From: Pedobacter xixiisoli
Lineage (GTDB): Bacteria > Bacteroidota > Bacteroidia > Sphingobacteriales > Sphingobacteriaceae
Assembly: GCF_900215335.1 (NCBI RefSeq)
Contig: NZ_OCMT01000004.1
Coordinates: 558,001 to 622,000, forward strand
Direction of reading: 5' to 3'
Length of the DNA: 64,000 bases
Numbering within the stretch: the stretch's first letter is position 1; every line of letters starts with the position of its first letter. The notes beneath the pieces are model-generated. The model was given only the letters and a program-made list of their open reading frames with translations, made no database searches and had not been told where the DNA came from. Both the position numbers and the translations under genes were made by a program. Below, piece by piece: positions 24,704 through 34,141 of this stretch.

Positions 24704-27700
24704 ATGAACAAAAACTTTACTCTATTTATTTGCGCCCTGCTGTTTTTTGTACAGCAAAGCTGGGCACAAGAGAAACTGCTTTACTCTACGGAGTTTAATG
24801 CGGCAAGCAGTAATGCACAAAGCAATTGGGCTGCGGTAGCAGCCACCTCATCAGAACAAACAGTAACTAAAACCACCGATTTTTCTGCTGAAAGTTTAAC
24901 TTTTAAATTTTTTCAGATAGCTGTTAGTCCTACTGCTGTAGATGCGGCTAGGTTTAAATATGCACCTGCGGCTGCTGATGCAGGTGGTGTGCAGGTAACT
25001 GCTGGCTGGGCGCAGGCTCAGAAAAATTTGGGTTCTTATATAGAACTATCCGCCTTAAATTCAATTACCAAGGTTGTTTTTACCCATGGTGCAACGGGAG
25101 GTAGCAGGGGCTACAAACTTTGGAAAAAAGTTGGTAGTGGTGCATGGACAGAAGTTTCTACTTCATTTGCTGTTCCTAGTTCGGGGCAACAGGTTACGGT
25201 TAATATCAACGAAACCAACGTAGCACTAAAGTTTACTAACTTAAACGACCCGCAAAATGCTTATCTGTTTGATTTGAAAATTTATGGAAATTATACTTCT
25301 ACAGTTACCCAATATCCTTTAACTACAACGTTAAGCAATGCCGCTGCTGGAACTATTGCTCGTTCGCCAAATGCTACAGATTATGATGCAGGTACCGATG
25401 TAAGCCTAACCGCCACCTCAAATTTCGGCTATCGTTTCGTGAAATGGGTGGATGCTGCCAACGGCGATGCTGATTTATCGACAGCAAACCCTTATACGGT
25501 AACCATGAATGCTTCAAAATCCGTTAAAGCAGTTTATGAAGCCAAAAATACCTACACTTTTACGGTAACTAAAGAAGGTTCTACTTGGGGCGAAGTGAAG
25601 TTGACACCAGAGCCGACCAATGGAAAATATGAAGAAGGCACTGAAGTTACCATGGATATCATCTCTAACCCTGTAACTACCTTTAGCAGATGGGAAGATA
25701 ATACCACAGCTGCACAACGAACCATTTTAGTAAACGGAAACAAAGCCTTTACCGCAACTTTCGATGAAATTCCTTTTATTGTTGGATGGAACTTTAAGGA
25801 CCAGAATATTAAGACTGCTAAAATTGGAGATTATTATGCTGAAAGTTCCAATACGGGTACCATTTCTGTTTTTGAACCAAGTGGTACAGCAGTGAACTGG
25901 CTGTCTAATGCAGGAACTTTTTCTCCAAGCTATCCTAACATCAGGTTTTGGACCGCAGGAGCAGATTTTGCGACTAAACGTCGTTATCTGCAAGCACAAA
26001 TTTCTACTACAGGTTATAAAAATATCCAAGTCAGATCTTTAGTGAGCGCAAACTATCAGGCCTACAAAGTGATGACTTTGCAATACTCTACCGATGGAAC
26101 AAGCTTCACAGAAGCGGGTCGAGTGGATATCACAGAGGTGTACAATAGTGCTTGGAAAGATTTTAGTGTTACGCTTCCAGTAGGAGCTGAAAACCAAACC
26201 CGTATTTACTTGCGTTGGGTAGCCGACGCAACGAGTGGCTTGCTAGGCACAAGTACTGATAACGATGGTAGTGCATTCACTAATATCTACGTTTATGCAG
26301 ATAAGGAAGTGGTGAATGATACTGCTGCGCCTCTACTGGTTTCTACCACACCTGCAAATGCATCTAGTACCGCAACCATTAATGGCTCTGTAGTGCTTAC
26401 CTTTAATGAACGTGTAAAACTTGGAACTGGTAGTATCACCTTAGGTTCAAAAACTTTAGCAGGTACTTTTGGTTCAAAAACGGTAACTTTTCCTTACGAG
26501 AAATTAAGTTATAACACTAGTTATACTGTTACTGTTCCGAATGGTGCATTAACAGATATGTCGGGCAATGCTTATGCGGGGACTAGTTTTACCTTCACCA
26601 CCGCTAACAGAGCGGAACCAACTAAAAAACTTTACGATGCCATTGTGGCAAAAGATGGCTCTGGAAATTATACTTCGGTAATTGATGCCATTGCAGCAGC
26701 GCCTGCAAGCCGTACCATACCGTGGATAATTTTTGTGAAAAATGGAACTTACACAGGCCATCATGATATTCCTGCAAACAAACCGTTTATTCACTTAATT
26801 GGCCAAAATCGTAATGGAGTGATCATTACCGACAATCGCTTATCTGGTGATGATGAAAAAGGAACAATGGTTTATCATGTGAGTTTAGGAGCAACGATGG
26901 TGGTTAATTCGCCAAACGTGTATTTCGAGAACATCACTTTCGAAAATTCTATAGGATATAATGACTTAACTGGTCCGCAGGCATTGGCTTTATACACGAT
27001 TGCTGATAAATTTGCCATGAATAACTGCTACCTGAGATCTTATCAAGATACTTATTTAACAAGCTATAACAGCCTATCAGCCAGACATTATGTTCGCAAG
27101 TCGAAAATTGAAGGAGCAGTTGATTTTGTTTATGGCGCTGGAGATGTTTTTTTTGAAAGTGATACACTTGCCATCAATAGATCTACTGGCGGATATATTG
27201 TAGCACCAAGCCATCAATCGGGTACGGCTTACGGTTATGTGTTTAGTAATAACGTAATTACCAGAGCGAACAAGGTATCAAATACAGGCACTAACCCTGC
27301 CACCAATGTAGATGGTAATAGCATCAATGTCACTACCTATCTTGGTCGCCCTTGGCAAAATGCAGCTAAAACGGTGTTCATTAATACAAAGCTTGCTGCA
27401 AACCTTAGTGTTTACCCAGAGGGATGGGCAGCATGGAATAATGCACCAGCCATATTTGCAGATTATGGAACGGTAAACAGTAACGGACAAGCAGTAGATA
27501 TTTCACAGCGTAGGTCTTCATACCCTGTTGGAGGAAATAATATTGCAGCACAAAGTAGCCTAACCGATAATGAGGCTGCGAACTATACCTACGAAAATGT
27601 GATTTTGCGTAGTGGCGATTCTTGGGATCCGCGTTTGATTGCCGAAGCGCCAGAACAGCCTGGTAATCTAAGTGTAAATAGCAGTTTTAAATTAACTTGG

Positions 27701-28432
27701 GATGCGGTAAGTTACACTCGTTTGTATGTAATAACTCGTAACAACGCAGTTATTGGCTTTAGCTTAACTAACGAATATACCGATGCTACGGCAACTGCTG
27801 GCACTAATTACATTTACAAAGTGCAAGCGGCAAGCGAGTACGGTGCATTGAGTACAGCTGCTGAATTAAATCAGGTGTTGCCAATTACAGGTTTAACTTT
27901 TAATGCTAAAAAGGTTGGAAATACTGCGGCGTTAAATTGGAGCACCTTATCTGAAAAGAATACTTCACATTTTGATATTGAAAGAAGTAGCGATGGAAAA
28001 GCATTTGAGAGAATTGGAAAAAGAGATGCAGTTGGAGAAAGTAGTTCTTTAAAAAGCTATCAGTTTGCCGATGTTAATCCATTAAGTGGTTATAACTATT
28101 ACCGCGTTAAAGCGGTAGATAAAGATGGACAATTTAGTGAAAGTACTGTTTTATCTTTAAAATTCGATTTACAAAGTACAGCATTCAACATCTATCCAAA
28201 CCCAACAGCGAATCATGAGTTTAGCATCGATTTACTTTTAGCAAAAGCTGATGAGGTAACGGTAAAAATCATTTCGTTAGATGGACGTGTTTTACAAACC
28301 GAAACTGGAAACTGGTTGCAAGGTAAGTCTGCCAAAAAGATAACGCTTAACAGCAACATTCCATCTGGCATTTATCTAGTTAATATCAGCGGAAATGGCT
28401 TAAATGAAGTTTCAAAAATAGTGGTGAAATAA
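24704..28432 (+). CDS. Multidomain secreted pectinesterase (CE8) with T9SS sorting domain
   Basis: 1242 residues. Order: signal peptide (ends WAQ, ~22); beta-rich N-terminal module to ~200; two Listeria/Bacteroides-type repeat modules ~205-350 (FGYRFVKWVDA, VTTFSRWEDN); a beta-sandwich module to ~545; an SbsA-like Ig domain ~546-635 (AAPLLVSTTPAN); CE8 pectin methylesterase ~640-960; a fibronectin-like part; and a T9SS sorting domain (~1165-1242, FNIYPNP, GIYLVNI). CE8 active-site blocks are present: YQDTYL, GAVDFVYGAG with the catalytic Asp, and LGRPW. It removes methyl esters so that the neighbouring lyases can act. Starts 42 bases after the lyase. Confidence 0.93.
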   Translation: MNKNFTLFICALLFFVQQSWAQEKLLYSTEFNAASSNAQSNWAAVAATSSEQTVTKTTDFSAESLTFKFFQIAVSPTAVDAARFKYAPAAADAGGVQVTAGWAQAQKNLGSYIELSALNSITKVVFTHGATGGSRGYKLWKKVGSGAWTEVSTSFAVPSSGQQVTVNINETNVALKFTNLNDPQNAYLFDLKIYGNYTSTVTQYPLTTTLSNAAAGTIARSPNATDYDAGTDVSLTATSNFGYRFVKWVDAANGDADLSTANPYTVTMNASKSVKAVYEAKNTYTFTVTKEGSTWGEVKLTPEPTNGKYEEGTEVTMDIISNPVTTFSRWEDNTTAAQRTILVNGNKAFTATFDEIPFIVGWNFKDQNIKTAKIGDYYAESSNTGTISVFEPSGTAVNWLSNAGTFSPSYPNIRFWTAGADFATKRRYLQAQISTTGYKNIQVRSLVSANYQAYKVMTLQYSTDGTSFTEAGRVDITEVYNSAWKDFSVTLPVGAENQTRIYLRWVADATSGLLGTSTDNDGSAFTNIYVYADKEVVNDTAAPLLVSTTPANASSTATINGSVVLTFNERVKLGTGSITLGSKTLAGTFGSKTVTFPYEKLSYNTSYTVTVPNGALTDMSGNAYAGTSFTFTTANRAEPTKKLYDAIVAKDGSGNYTSVIDAIAAAPASRTIPWIIFVKNGTYTGHHDIPANKPFIHLIGQNRNGVIITDNRLSGDDEKGTMVYHVSLGATMVVNSPNVYFENITFENSIGYNDLTGPQALALYTIADKFAMNNCYLRSYQDTYLTSYNSLSARHYVRKSKIEGAVDFVYGAGDVFFESDTLAINRSTGGYIVAPSHQSGTAYGYVFSNNVITRANKVSNTGTNPATNVDGNSINVTTYLGRPWQNAAKTVFINTKLAANLSVYPEGWAAWNNAPAIFADYGTVNSNGQAVDISQRRSSYPVGGNNIAAQSSLTDNEAANYTYENVILRSGDSWDPRLIAEAPEQPGNLSVNSSFKLTWDAVSYTRLYVITRNNAVIGFSLTNEYTDATATAGTNYIYKVQAASEYGALSTAAELNQVLPITGLTFNAKKVGNTAALNWSTLSEKNTSHFDIERSSDGKAFERIGKRDAVGESSSLKSYQFADVNPLSGYNYYRVKAVDKDGQFSESTVLSLKFDLQSTAFNIYPNPTANHEFSIDLLLAKADEVTVKIISLDGRVLQTETGNWLQGKSAKKITLNSNIPSGIYLVNISGNGLNEVSKIVVK

Positions 28433-28433
28433 G

Positions 28434-29921
28434 ATGGTAATTAGGTTTTGTAGAGTAATTGGACTTTGTTTACTTGCAGGCTTGCTGGTTTTTTGTAAAA
28501 AGAAATCGGTTAAAGAAGATGTAGGAATTGATCCAAAAGATAAACCAGTATTGCTGACTGAACAAGCTTTGGCTTTTCCTGGAGCCGAAGGTTTTGGCAA
28601 AGATGTTACGGGTGGAAGAGGAGGTAGGGTAATTAAAGTAACCAATTTAAACGATGCCGGTGCTGGAAGCTTAAGAGCCGCGGTTGAAGCTGCTGGAAAG
28701 CGAATTGTAATCTTTGAAATTAGCGGTACCATAGAGCTACAAAGTAAGCTGTCCATCATCAATAACGATATAACCATCGCTGGGCAAACTGCTCCTGGCG
28801 ATGGTATTACACTAAAAAACCATCCGGTTGTTGTACAGGGCAGTAATGTCATTATCCGATTCATGCGTTTTAGGATGGGCGATGAAGGAGGAGTTGAGGC
28901 CGATGCCATTGGAGCTTTCGAAACTAGGGACATCATTGTAGATCATTGTTCTATGAGTTGGTCGGTGGATGAATGTGTGTCATTCTATAATAACGATAAC
29001 TTTACTTTGCAGTGGAGCATCATTTCTGAAAGTTTGAGAAACTCAGCCCATGCTAAAGGTGCGCATGGTTACGGTGGTATTTGGGGCGGAAAAAATGCTT
29101 CCTTCCATCACAACTTAATTGCCAACCACGATAGTAGAAATCCGCGTTTTGGAGAAAGGGCAAACAGTGCGTATGCGCTTACTGATTTGGTAGATTACCG
29201 AAACAACGTGGTTTACAACTGGGGCGGAAATAGTTCGTATGGCGGTGAAGCAATGAATATCAACATCGTTAACAATTACTATAAGCCTGGGCCAGCCACT
29301 AAAAGCGGCGTAATGGATAGAATTTATTCACCCGATAAGAATAAGGAAGCCACTTCTGCAGTTTTTGATAAATGGGGTAAGTTTTTTATTAGTGGTAACG
29401 TAGTTGATGGGCGAACAAACCCAACTGCCGACAATTGGACTTATGGGGTATATAACCAAATCCATTCTCAATACGGAACTGTTTCGCAGCTGGATAAAGA
29501 AGCCATGCGTTTGAATACTGCTCATCCTATTAACAACAATGTGGTAACGCATACTGCTGAGGTAGCTTATGAAAAAGTATTGGCAATTGGCGGTGCTAGT
29601 TTTAAAAGGGATGCCGTTGACGAAAGAATCATTACCCACGTGAAGAATAAAACCTTTACGGCACATGGTTCAAGCGGAGATGCTTTGAGTAGGTTTGGGA
29701 TTATTGACCGACCTGCTGATGTAGGTGGATGGCCAGTGTTAAATACACTGCCACCGCTAAAAGATACCGACGGAGATGGTATGCCCGATGAATGGGAAAT
29801 CAGCAAGAAACTTGATCCAAATAAGGCCAATGCAAACGGCAGAGATTTAAGCACAGCTTATGATAATATCGAAGTTTACATCAACGAGCTAGTTAAAAGT
29901 ATTGCAGATAAACAAAAATAG
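28434..29921 (+). CDS. Lipoprotein pectate lyase (PL1-like)
   Basis: 495 residues. The N-terminus has a hydrophobic segment and lipobox LLVFC followed by KKK, so this copy is lipid-anchored. The catalytic region closely resembles the first lyase: FPGAEGFGK, GGRGGRVIKVTNLNDAGAGS, IVDHCSMSWSVDE and DYRNNVVYN, then DTDGDGMPDEWE near 444. It lacks a T9SS domain. It starts 1 base after the esterase stop, so the genes are co-transcribed. One secreted and one anchored lyase suggest two-stage pectin cleavage, outside and at the surface (inference). Confidence 0.92.
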   Translation: MVIRFCRVIGLCLLAGLLVFCKKKSVKEDVGIDPKDKPVLLTEQALAFPGAEGFGKDVTGGRGGRVIKVTNLNDAGAGSLRAAVEAAGKRIVIFEISGTIELQSKLSIINNDITIAGQTAPGDGITLKNHPVVVQGSNVIIRFMRFRMGDEGGVEADAIGAFETRDIIVDHCSMSWSVDECVSFYNNDNFTLQWSIISESLRNSAHAKGAHGYGGIWGGKNASFHHNLIANHDSRNPRFGERANSAYALTDLVDYRNNVVYNWGGNSSYGGEAMNINIVNNYYKPGPATKSGVMDRIYSPDKNKEATSAVFDKWGKFFISGNVVDGRTNPTADNWTYGVYNQIHSQYGTVSQLDKEAMRLNTAHPINNNVVTHTAEVAYEKVLAIGGASFKRDAVDERIITHVKNKTFTAHGSSGDALSRFGIIDRPADVGGWPVLNTLPPLKDTDGDGMPDEWEISKKLDPNKANANGRDLSTAYDNIEVYINELVKSIADKQK

Positions 29922-29937
29922 ATAAGCGTTAAGATTA

Positions 29938-29975
29938 AACACCCCGAATTTTTTAGGTTCGGGGTGTTTTTGTTT
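29938..29975 (+). terminator. Terminator of the pectin operon
   Basis: AACACCCCGAA (29938-29948) pairs with TTCGGGGTGTT (29958-29968) around a 9-base loop, followed by TTTGTTTTT. Confidence 0.88.
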
Positions 29976-30151
29976 TTCACGAACCTTACATCTTCCGTCA
30001 TGCCCAACTCGATTGGGTATCGTAATGCGATAAACAGGTTTTCTTGTAAAGCAGACCCTAAAATAAATTTGCTTCGCAGCTACTGCGTGGTTAGCGTGCA
30101 GTGGTTTGTCTCCCGAAGTTAATTTGGGACTAGTTTTACCAGCCCAATTAA

Positions 30152-30943
30152 CTACTCTACCAATCTTGTAGGTGCATAACCAAACAGCTTCTTGAAGGCA
30201 AAAGAAAAATGCGATAAATCTTCAAAACCTAAATCAAGATAGATTTCCTTTGGTCGTTGTTTTTTCTTCTCAATAAGAAAGTGAGCCTCTTTCAATCTTT
30301 TTTTTACCAACCACCGATTGGGCGTTTCCGAAAAAATCTTCATGAAATCTCTCTTGAAAGAAGAAAGACTGCGGCCTGTTAAATAGGCAAAACGTTCCAT
30401 ACCCACGTTAAATTTATAATTGTGGTTCATGAAAAATTCGAGGTCTATTTTTTCGGGTATGCCAAAATCAAAAAGTATGTTCACTAAATCTGGATTGGTT
30501 TGTAATAGAATTAGTAACAATTCTTCCTTTTTAACCTGTTCAAAAGCACCATCTATTTTATGTGCACCGTTGTAATAGGGCATCAGTGAACTTACAAAAT
30601 TTGGCACCATTTCAGTTCTGGTTAGCTCGTAAAATGCACCTTTGGCAACATTTCCATCTCTTTTAATATCATGTTTTTGCTGAAACTTCTTTAAAAATTC
30701 TTCATCAAATACCACGACTACTTTTTCGAAAGCACCGTTGTCTTCTTGTTTGGTATATCTTGCCAAATGGTTCTTCCTCACCAAGCAATATTCACCACTT
30801 TTTAAGGTGTATTTCTTATCGCCATCATAGCCAGAAACATCGCCTTTGGCTAAAAACATGAAAATATGCTCTGGTATAAAATGCTCGGGAGAAATTTCTG
30901 GACCGATGTAGCACGAAGTGATTTCTATTCCTTTAACTTCCAT
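30152..30943 (-). CDS. AraC family transcriptional regulator
   Basis: 263 residues. The C-terminal ~90 residues hold two helix-turn-helix units of the AraC/XylS type (GMERFAYLTGRSLSSFKRDF, then PKEIYLDLGFEDLSHFSFAFKKLFGYAPT). The N-terminal half is a cupin-like effector domain (EHIFMFLAKGDVSGYDG, GEYCLVRKNHLARY). It overlaps the metallo-hydrolase stop by one base, so the two are translated together. The effector is unknown. Confidence 0.9.
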   Translation of the reverse strand: MEVKGIEITSCYIGPEISPEHFIPEHIFMFLAKGDVSGYDGDKKYTLKSGEYCLVRKNHLARYTKQEDNGAFEKVVVVFDEEFLKKFQQKHDIKRDGNVAKGAFYELTRTEMVPNFVSSLMPYYNGAHKIDGAFEQVKKEELLLILLQTNPDLVNILFDFGIPEKIDLEFFMNHNYKFNVGMERFAYLTGRSLSSFKRDFMKIFSETPNRWLVKKRLKEAHFLIEKKKQRPKEIYLDLGFEDLSHFSFAFKKLFGYAPTRLVE

Positions 30944-32070
30944 TATTTAACTCCTTTCCACCATTGTGTAAATACTTGCTGCTCATCATTGAGGTTCACC
31001 ACTTCGCCAATCATAGGGGTTACCATCGGGATTTCGCCATTGTTTATTTTAGTAACATCATTTAGCGGTTCATCCCATTGGTGCATGGCTAGCATAAACT
31101 TAGAAGAGTGTACAGGAAAAAAACGTTTTGCTTTCAAGTCTTTCGCTGCCTTTACCGTTTCTTCTGGAAGTGTATGGATAGCTTGCCAAGCCACGTTGTA
31201 CTGTCCGTTTTCTAAAATTGCTAAGTCGATTGGACCAAATTGATTACCAATTTCTTTGAAGTGCGTATCGTAGCCGCTATCGCCACCAATGAAGATTTTA
31301 GCTTTAGGAGTTTCCAGTAGGTAAGAAGTCCACAAAGTGTTGTTGCGTTTAAAACCACGACCAGAGAAATGCCTGCCCGGAACTGTGTTTAAAGTGAAGC
31401 CGTTGCCTAAATCTACTTTTTGGTTCCAATCTTTTTCGATTAAATTTTGTGGAGAATATCCCCAATATTCAAAATGCTCGCCTACACCTAAACCGCAAAT
31501 TACTTTGCCGACTTTGTTTTTTAGGGCGATGATGGTTTCATAATCTAAATGGTCGTAGTGGTCATGGCTAATCAATAAATAATCGATATGAGGCAAATCG
31601 GCTACGCTGTAAATATCAGCACCTTTAAAAGATTTGGTAGTGCCAGGAATAGGCGAGGCATTGCCACTAAATACAGGGTCAACTAAAAAGCGCTTGCCTT
31701 CAATTTGCATGAAGTAAGAAGAATGCCCAAACCAAACTAGCACATTTGAATCGGCAGATAGGTTCAGTAAATCCGTTTTAACCGATGGAAGACTGTCTAC
31801 AGGTTTGCGTCGCGGATGGTTTTTGAATAGCATATCGAACATAATGCCCAACATAGAGTATCCTTCCGTTAAATCCGGAGTATAATGGAAGTTCTGAAAT
31901 TTACCGTCTTTATAGTTCGGAGATTGTGCTAAAAGTGCTAGACGTTGGCCGCTTGGTGCTTTTCCAAATTTTGGTAAACGCATGTAGAAGTAGGTAGAAA
32001 TAGCCAATATCAAGGCTAAGCTTAGGAAGAATATCATAGTGTATTTAAATATCTTAAAGGTTTTTTTCAT
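30943..32070 (-). CDS. Metallo-beta-lactamase-fold hydrolase, membrane-anchored (NAPE-PLD/UlaG-like)
   Basis: About 375 residues from ATG 32070; a TTG 27 bases earlier is in frame but less likely. An N-terminal membrane segment (~8-30) anchors it. The metal site is HDHYDHLD, preceded by DYLLIS, with FGHSSYFMQIEGKRFLVDPVF upstream and later GGDSGYD and FFPVHSSKF. This pattern fits L-ascorbate-lactonase/NAPE-PLD-like hydrolases. The substrate is unknown. It is first in a two-gene operon with the AraC regulator. Confidence 0.85.
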   Translation of the reverse strand: MKKTFKIFKYTMIFFLSLALILAISTYFYMRLPKFGKAPSGQRLALLAQSPNYKDGKFQNFHYTPDLTEGYSMLGIMFDMLFKNHPRRKPVDSLPSVKTDLLNLSADSNVLVWFGHSSYFMQIEGKRFLVDPVFSGNASPIPGTTKSFKGADIYSVADLPHIDYLLISHDHYDHLDYETIIALKNKVGKVICGLGVGEHFEYWGYSPQNLIEKDWNQKVDLGNGFTLNTVPGRHFSGRGFKRNNTLWTSYLLETPKAKIFIGGDSGYDTHFKEIGNQFGPIDLAILENGQYNVAWQAIHTLPEETVKAAKDLKAKRFFPVHSSKFMLAMHQWDEPLNDVTKINNGEIPMVTPMIGEVVNLNDEQQVFTQWWKGVK

Positions 32071-32203
32071 CGGTGGATGATTAAATTTACTCCACAAAAG
32101 TCTGCATAAAAATTGAATGTTGCTTTGTTAAAAAGCTCAATTTTGTTTTGTTGAAAAGTTCAGGCTGTTTGTTATTTCAGTAAAATAGAAATGAGATTGT
32201 AAT

Positions 32204-32617
32204 TTATCGGTATTTGCGAAAGAAGATAGGTGCCAATATATCCCAAAACCACCTATTGGTATCCACCTTAGATTCGCCACAGTCTATCACTCCACTTCTA
32301 AAAGCAGCAAACTTCGCAAACTTCTGAACTGGGGAGATATTGATATTTTTCTTCATCCAAAGCGCAATCTTATAAGCCACTATATGCCCCCAAATTTCTG
32401 CAACAAACGAGGCATTGCTTATTTTCAGCTCTTTTTGATAGCTATCTTTGTATTCGGTTTTGATTTTTTGAACCAATTCTTCGCTGTGCTGGTATAGAAA
32501 GCTTAAATCTTCGCTTTGCGTATAAGGAGTAAAATCGATACTAACCACCCTGTTGCTGAACTGAACATTGATTGGAAATTGGGCAACTATATAGGTGCGT
32601 GTAAACGTTTTACTCAT
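32204..32617 (-). CDS. Hypothetical protein (137 residues)
   Basis: I do not recognise the family. The protein is soluble and mixed alpha/beta with an aromatic C-terminus (WFWDILAPIFFRKYR). No signal peptide and only two Cys. The reading frame is long for chance in AT-rich DNA and the start is clean, but there is no operon partner. Confidence 0.5.
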   Translation of the reverse strand: MSKTFTRTYIVAQFPINVQFSNRVVSIDFTPYTQSEDLSFLYQHSEELVQKIKTEYKDSYQKELKISNASFVAEIWGHIVAYKIALWMKKNINISPVQKFAKFAAFRSGVIDCGESKVDTNRWFWDILAPIFFRKYR

Positions 32618-32639
32618 TCGTATTTTTTTTATAGATAAA

Positions 32640-32657
32640 TATCAAACGTTTGCGTTA
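32640..32657. promoter_or_regulatory. LacI-type operator candidate upstream of the GH109-like gene
   Basis: TATCAAACGTTTGCGTTA contains the palindromic AAACGTTT core seen in LacI/GalR operators. It is 88 bases before the gene start and matches a second site before the lacI-type gene itself (35212-35229) at 14 of 18 positions. Confidence 0.55.
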
Positions 32658-32744
32658 CAAATATGTGTGATCTAATTCTACTTCGTCTACCATTTTTTAT
32701 AATTTAACCGCAAGAATATCACAACCAAAAATAAACCTAATTAA

Positions 32745-34091
32745 ATGGAAAGAAGAGATTTTATAAAAACTGGAGCTATTGCATCTGCAGGTTTTACCAT
32801 TTTGCCTTCCGGTTTTTTATTTGCAAAAGAGGTTGCCAAAGTGCGTTTGGGCTATATTGGCGTTGGTGCAAGAGGCATGAACCATATCAAAGAAGGGCTT
32901 TTGAGAGAAGACGTAGAGATTGTGGCTATTTGCGATACCCAAGAAAGTTCTCTTAAAATATGTAGAGAAGCCATTGCAAAGGCGGGCAAAGCTGCGGCAA
33001 AGGAATATACAGGTTCGTTAGATGCGTACAAGGCAATGGTAGATCGGAAAGACATCGATGCGGTAATTATCTCTACACCTTGGCAATTTCACCACGAGCA
33101 ATCCATTTATAGCATGAATGCAGGTAAATATGTTGGTTGCGAGGTGATTGCTGGATTAACCGTAAAGGAGCATTGGGACATTGTAAGGACATCAGAAAAA
33201 ACTGGAATGCCGTACATGACCTTAGAAAATGTTTGTTACCGTAGGGATGTGCTTGCCGCTTTAAATATGGTAAGGCAAGGCGTTTTTGGCGAACTGCTAC
33301 ACCTCGAAGGCGGTTATCAGCATGATTTGAGAGAAGTGCTATTTAATAATGGCAAGCAATATTACGGTGGTGGAGTAGAATTTGGACCCAACGCTTTAAG
33401 CGAAGCGCAATGGCGTACGCAATTCAATATCGATGTAGACGGAGATTTGTATCCCACCCACGGTGTTGGACCAATTATGCAGTGTGTGGATATCAACAGA
33501 GGAAACCGATTTACGAACTTGGTGTCGTTTAGTTCGAAGGCTAAAGGTTTGGCAAATTATGTAGAAAAGAAATCGCCAGGGCATCCAAACGCTAAAATTA
33601 ATTATAAAAATGGCGATATCACCACCACGCTGTTAAACTGTGCTAACGGAGAAACGGTGATGTTAACGCATGATACGCATTTGCCTCGCCCATATTCCCT
33701 AGGTTTCCGTATTCAGGGAACAGATGGTTTGTGGATGGACGTAAATAAGTCGGTACACATTGAAGGTGTTTCTAAACCACACGCTTGGGATAAGGCCGAA
33801 GATTGGTTTAAAAAATATGACCATCCACTTTGGAAAAAATATGAAAGCAATGCACTTGGTGCTGGTCACGGTGGTATGGATTGGTTTGTGTTCAATGCTT
33901 TCATTGTAGCTGTAAGAGATAAAAAACAAACCCCAATAGATGTTTACGATTCGGTAACCATGAGTGTAATCACACCTTTGTCTACTAAATCGCTCAAGGA
34001 AGGAAATAAACCTCAAGAGTTTCCAGATTTTACACAAGGGAAGTGGAAAGACAGAAAAAATACTTTTGCACTAGACGATAGTGGATATTAG
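32745..34091 (+). CDS. Gfo/Idh/MocA-fold protein resembling GH109 glycosidases
   Basis: 448 residues. The N-terminus MERRDFIKTGAIASAGF is a twin-arginine export signal. The NAD-binding Rossmann motif YIGVGARGMNH (~36-46) matches the GxGxRG form of GH109, which uses NAD to remove alpha-N-acetylgalactosamine. ISTPWQFHHEQS and GGYQHD are other family blocks. Gfo/Idh oxidoreductases share the fold, so activity could be a dehydrogenase instead. The convergent downstream gene is a LacI regulator, and both have a matching operator candidate. Confidence 0.8.
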   Translation: MERRDFIKTGAIASAGFTILPSGFLFAKEVAKVRLGYIGVGARGMNHIKEGLLREDVEIVAICDTQESSLKICREAIAKAGKAAAKEYTGSLDAYKAMVDRKDIDAVIISTPWQFHHEQSIYSMNAGKYVGCEVIAGLTVKEHWDIVRTSEKTGMPYMTLENVCYRRDVLAALNMVRQGVFGELLHLEGGYQHDLREVLFNNGKQYYGGGVEFGPNALSEAQWRTQFNIDVDGDLYPTHGVGPIMQCVDINRGNRFTNLVSFSSKAKGLANYVEKKSPGHPNAKINYKNGDITTTLLNCANGETVMLTHDTHLPRPYSLGFRIQGTDGLWMDVNKSVHIEGVSKPHAWDKAEDWFKKYDHPLWKKYESNALGAGHGGMDWFVFNAFIVAVRDKKQTPIDVYDSVTMSVITPLSTKSLKEGNKPQEFPDFTQGKWKDRKNTFALDDSGY

Positions 34092-34092
34092 C

Positions 34093-34128
34093 AAAAATGG
34101 CCATCCAGTTAAGGGTGGCCATTTTTTT
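34093..34128. terminator. Bidirectional terminator between the GH109-like and lacI-type genes
   Basis: A long stem (34093-34106 with 34113-34126, one T-G pair) with GGCC core and A/T-rich ends giving T tails on both strands. It lies between two convergent genes. Confidence 0.85.
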
Positions 34129-34141
34129 CCGCTCAAAACTA

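Noticed and set aside
29996-30030. CGTCATGCCCAACTCGATTG as a fourth copy of the CGTC...GACG element
   Set aside because: Only the left few bases fit, and no matching right end was found nearby.
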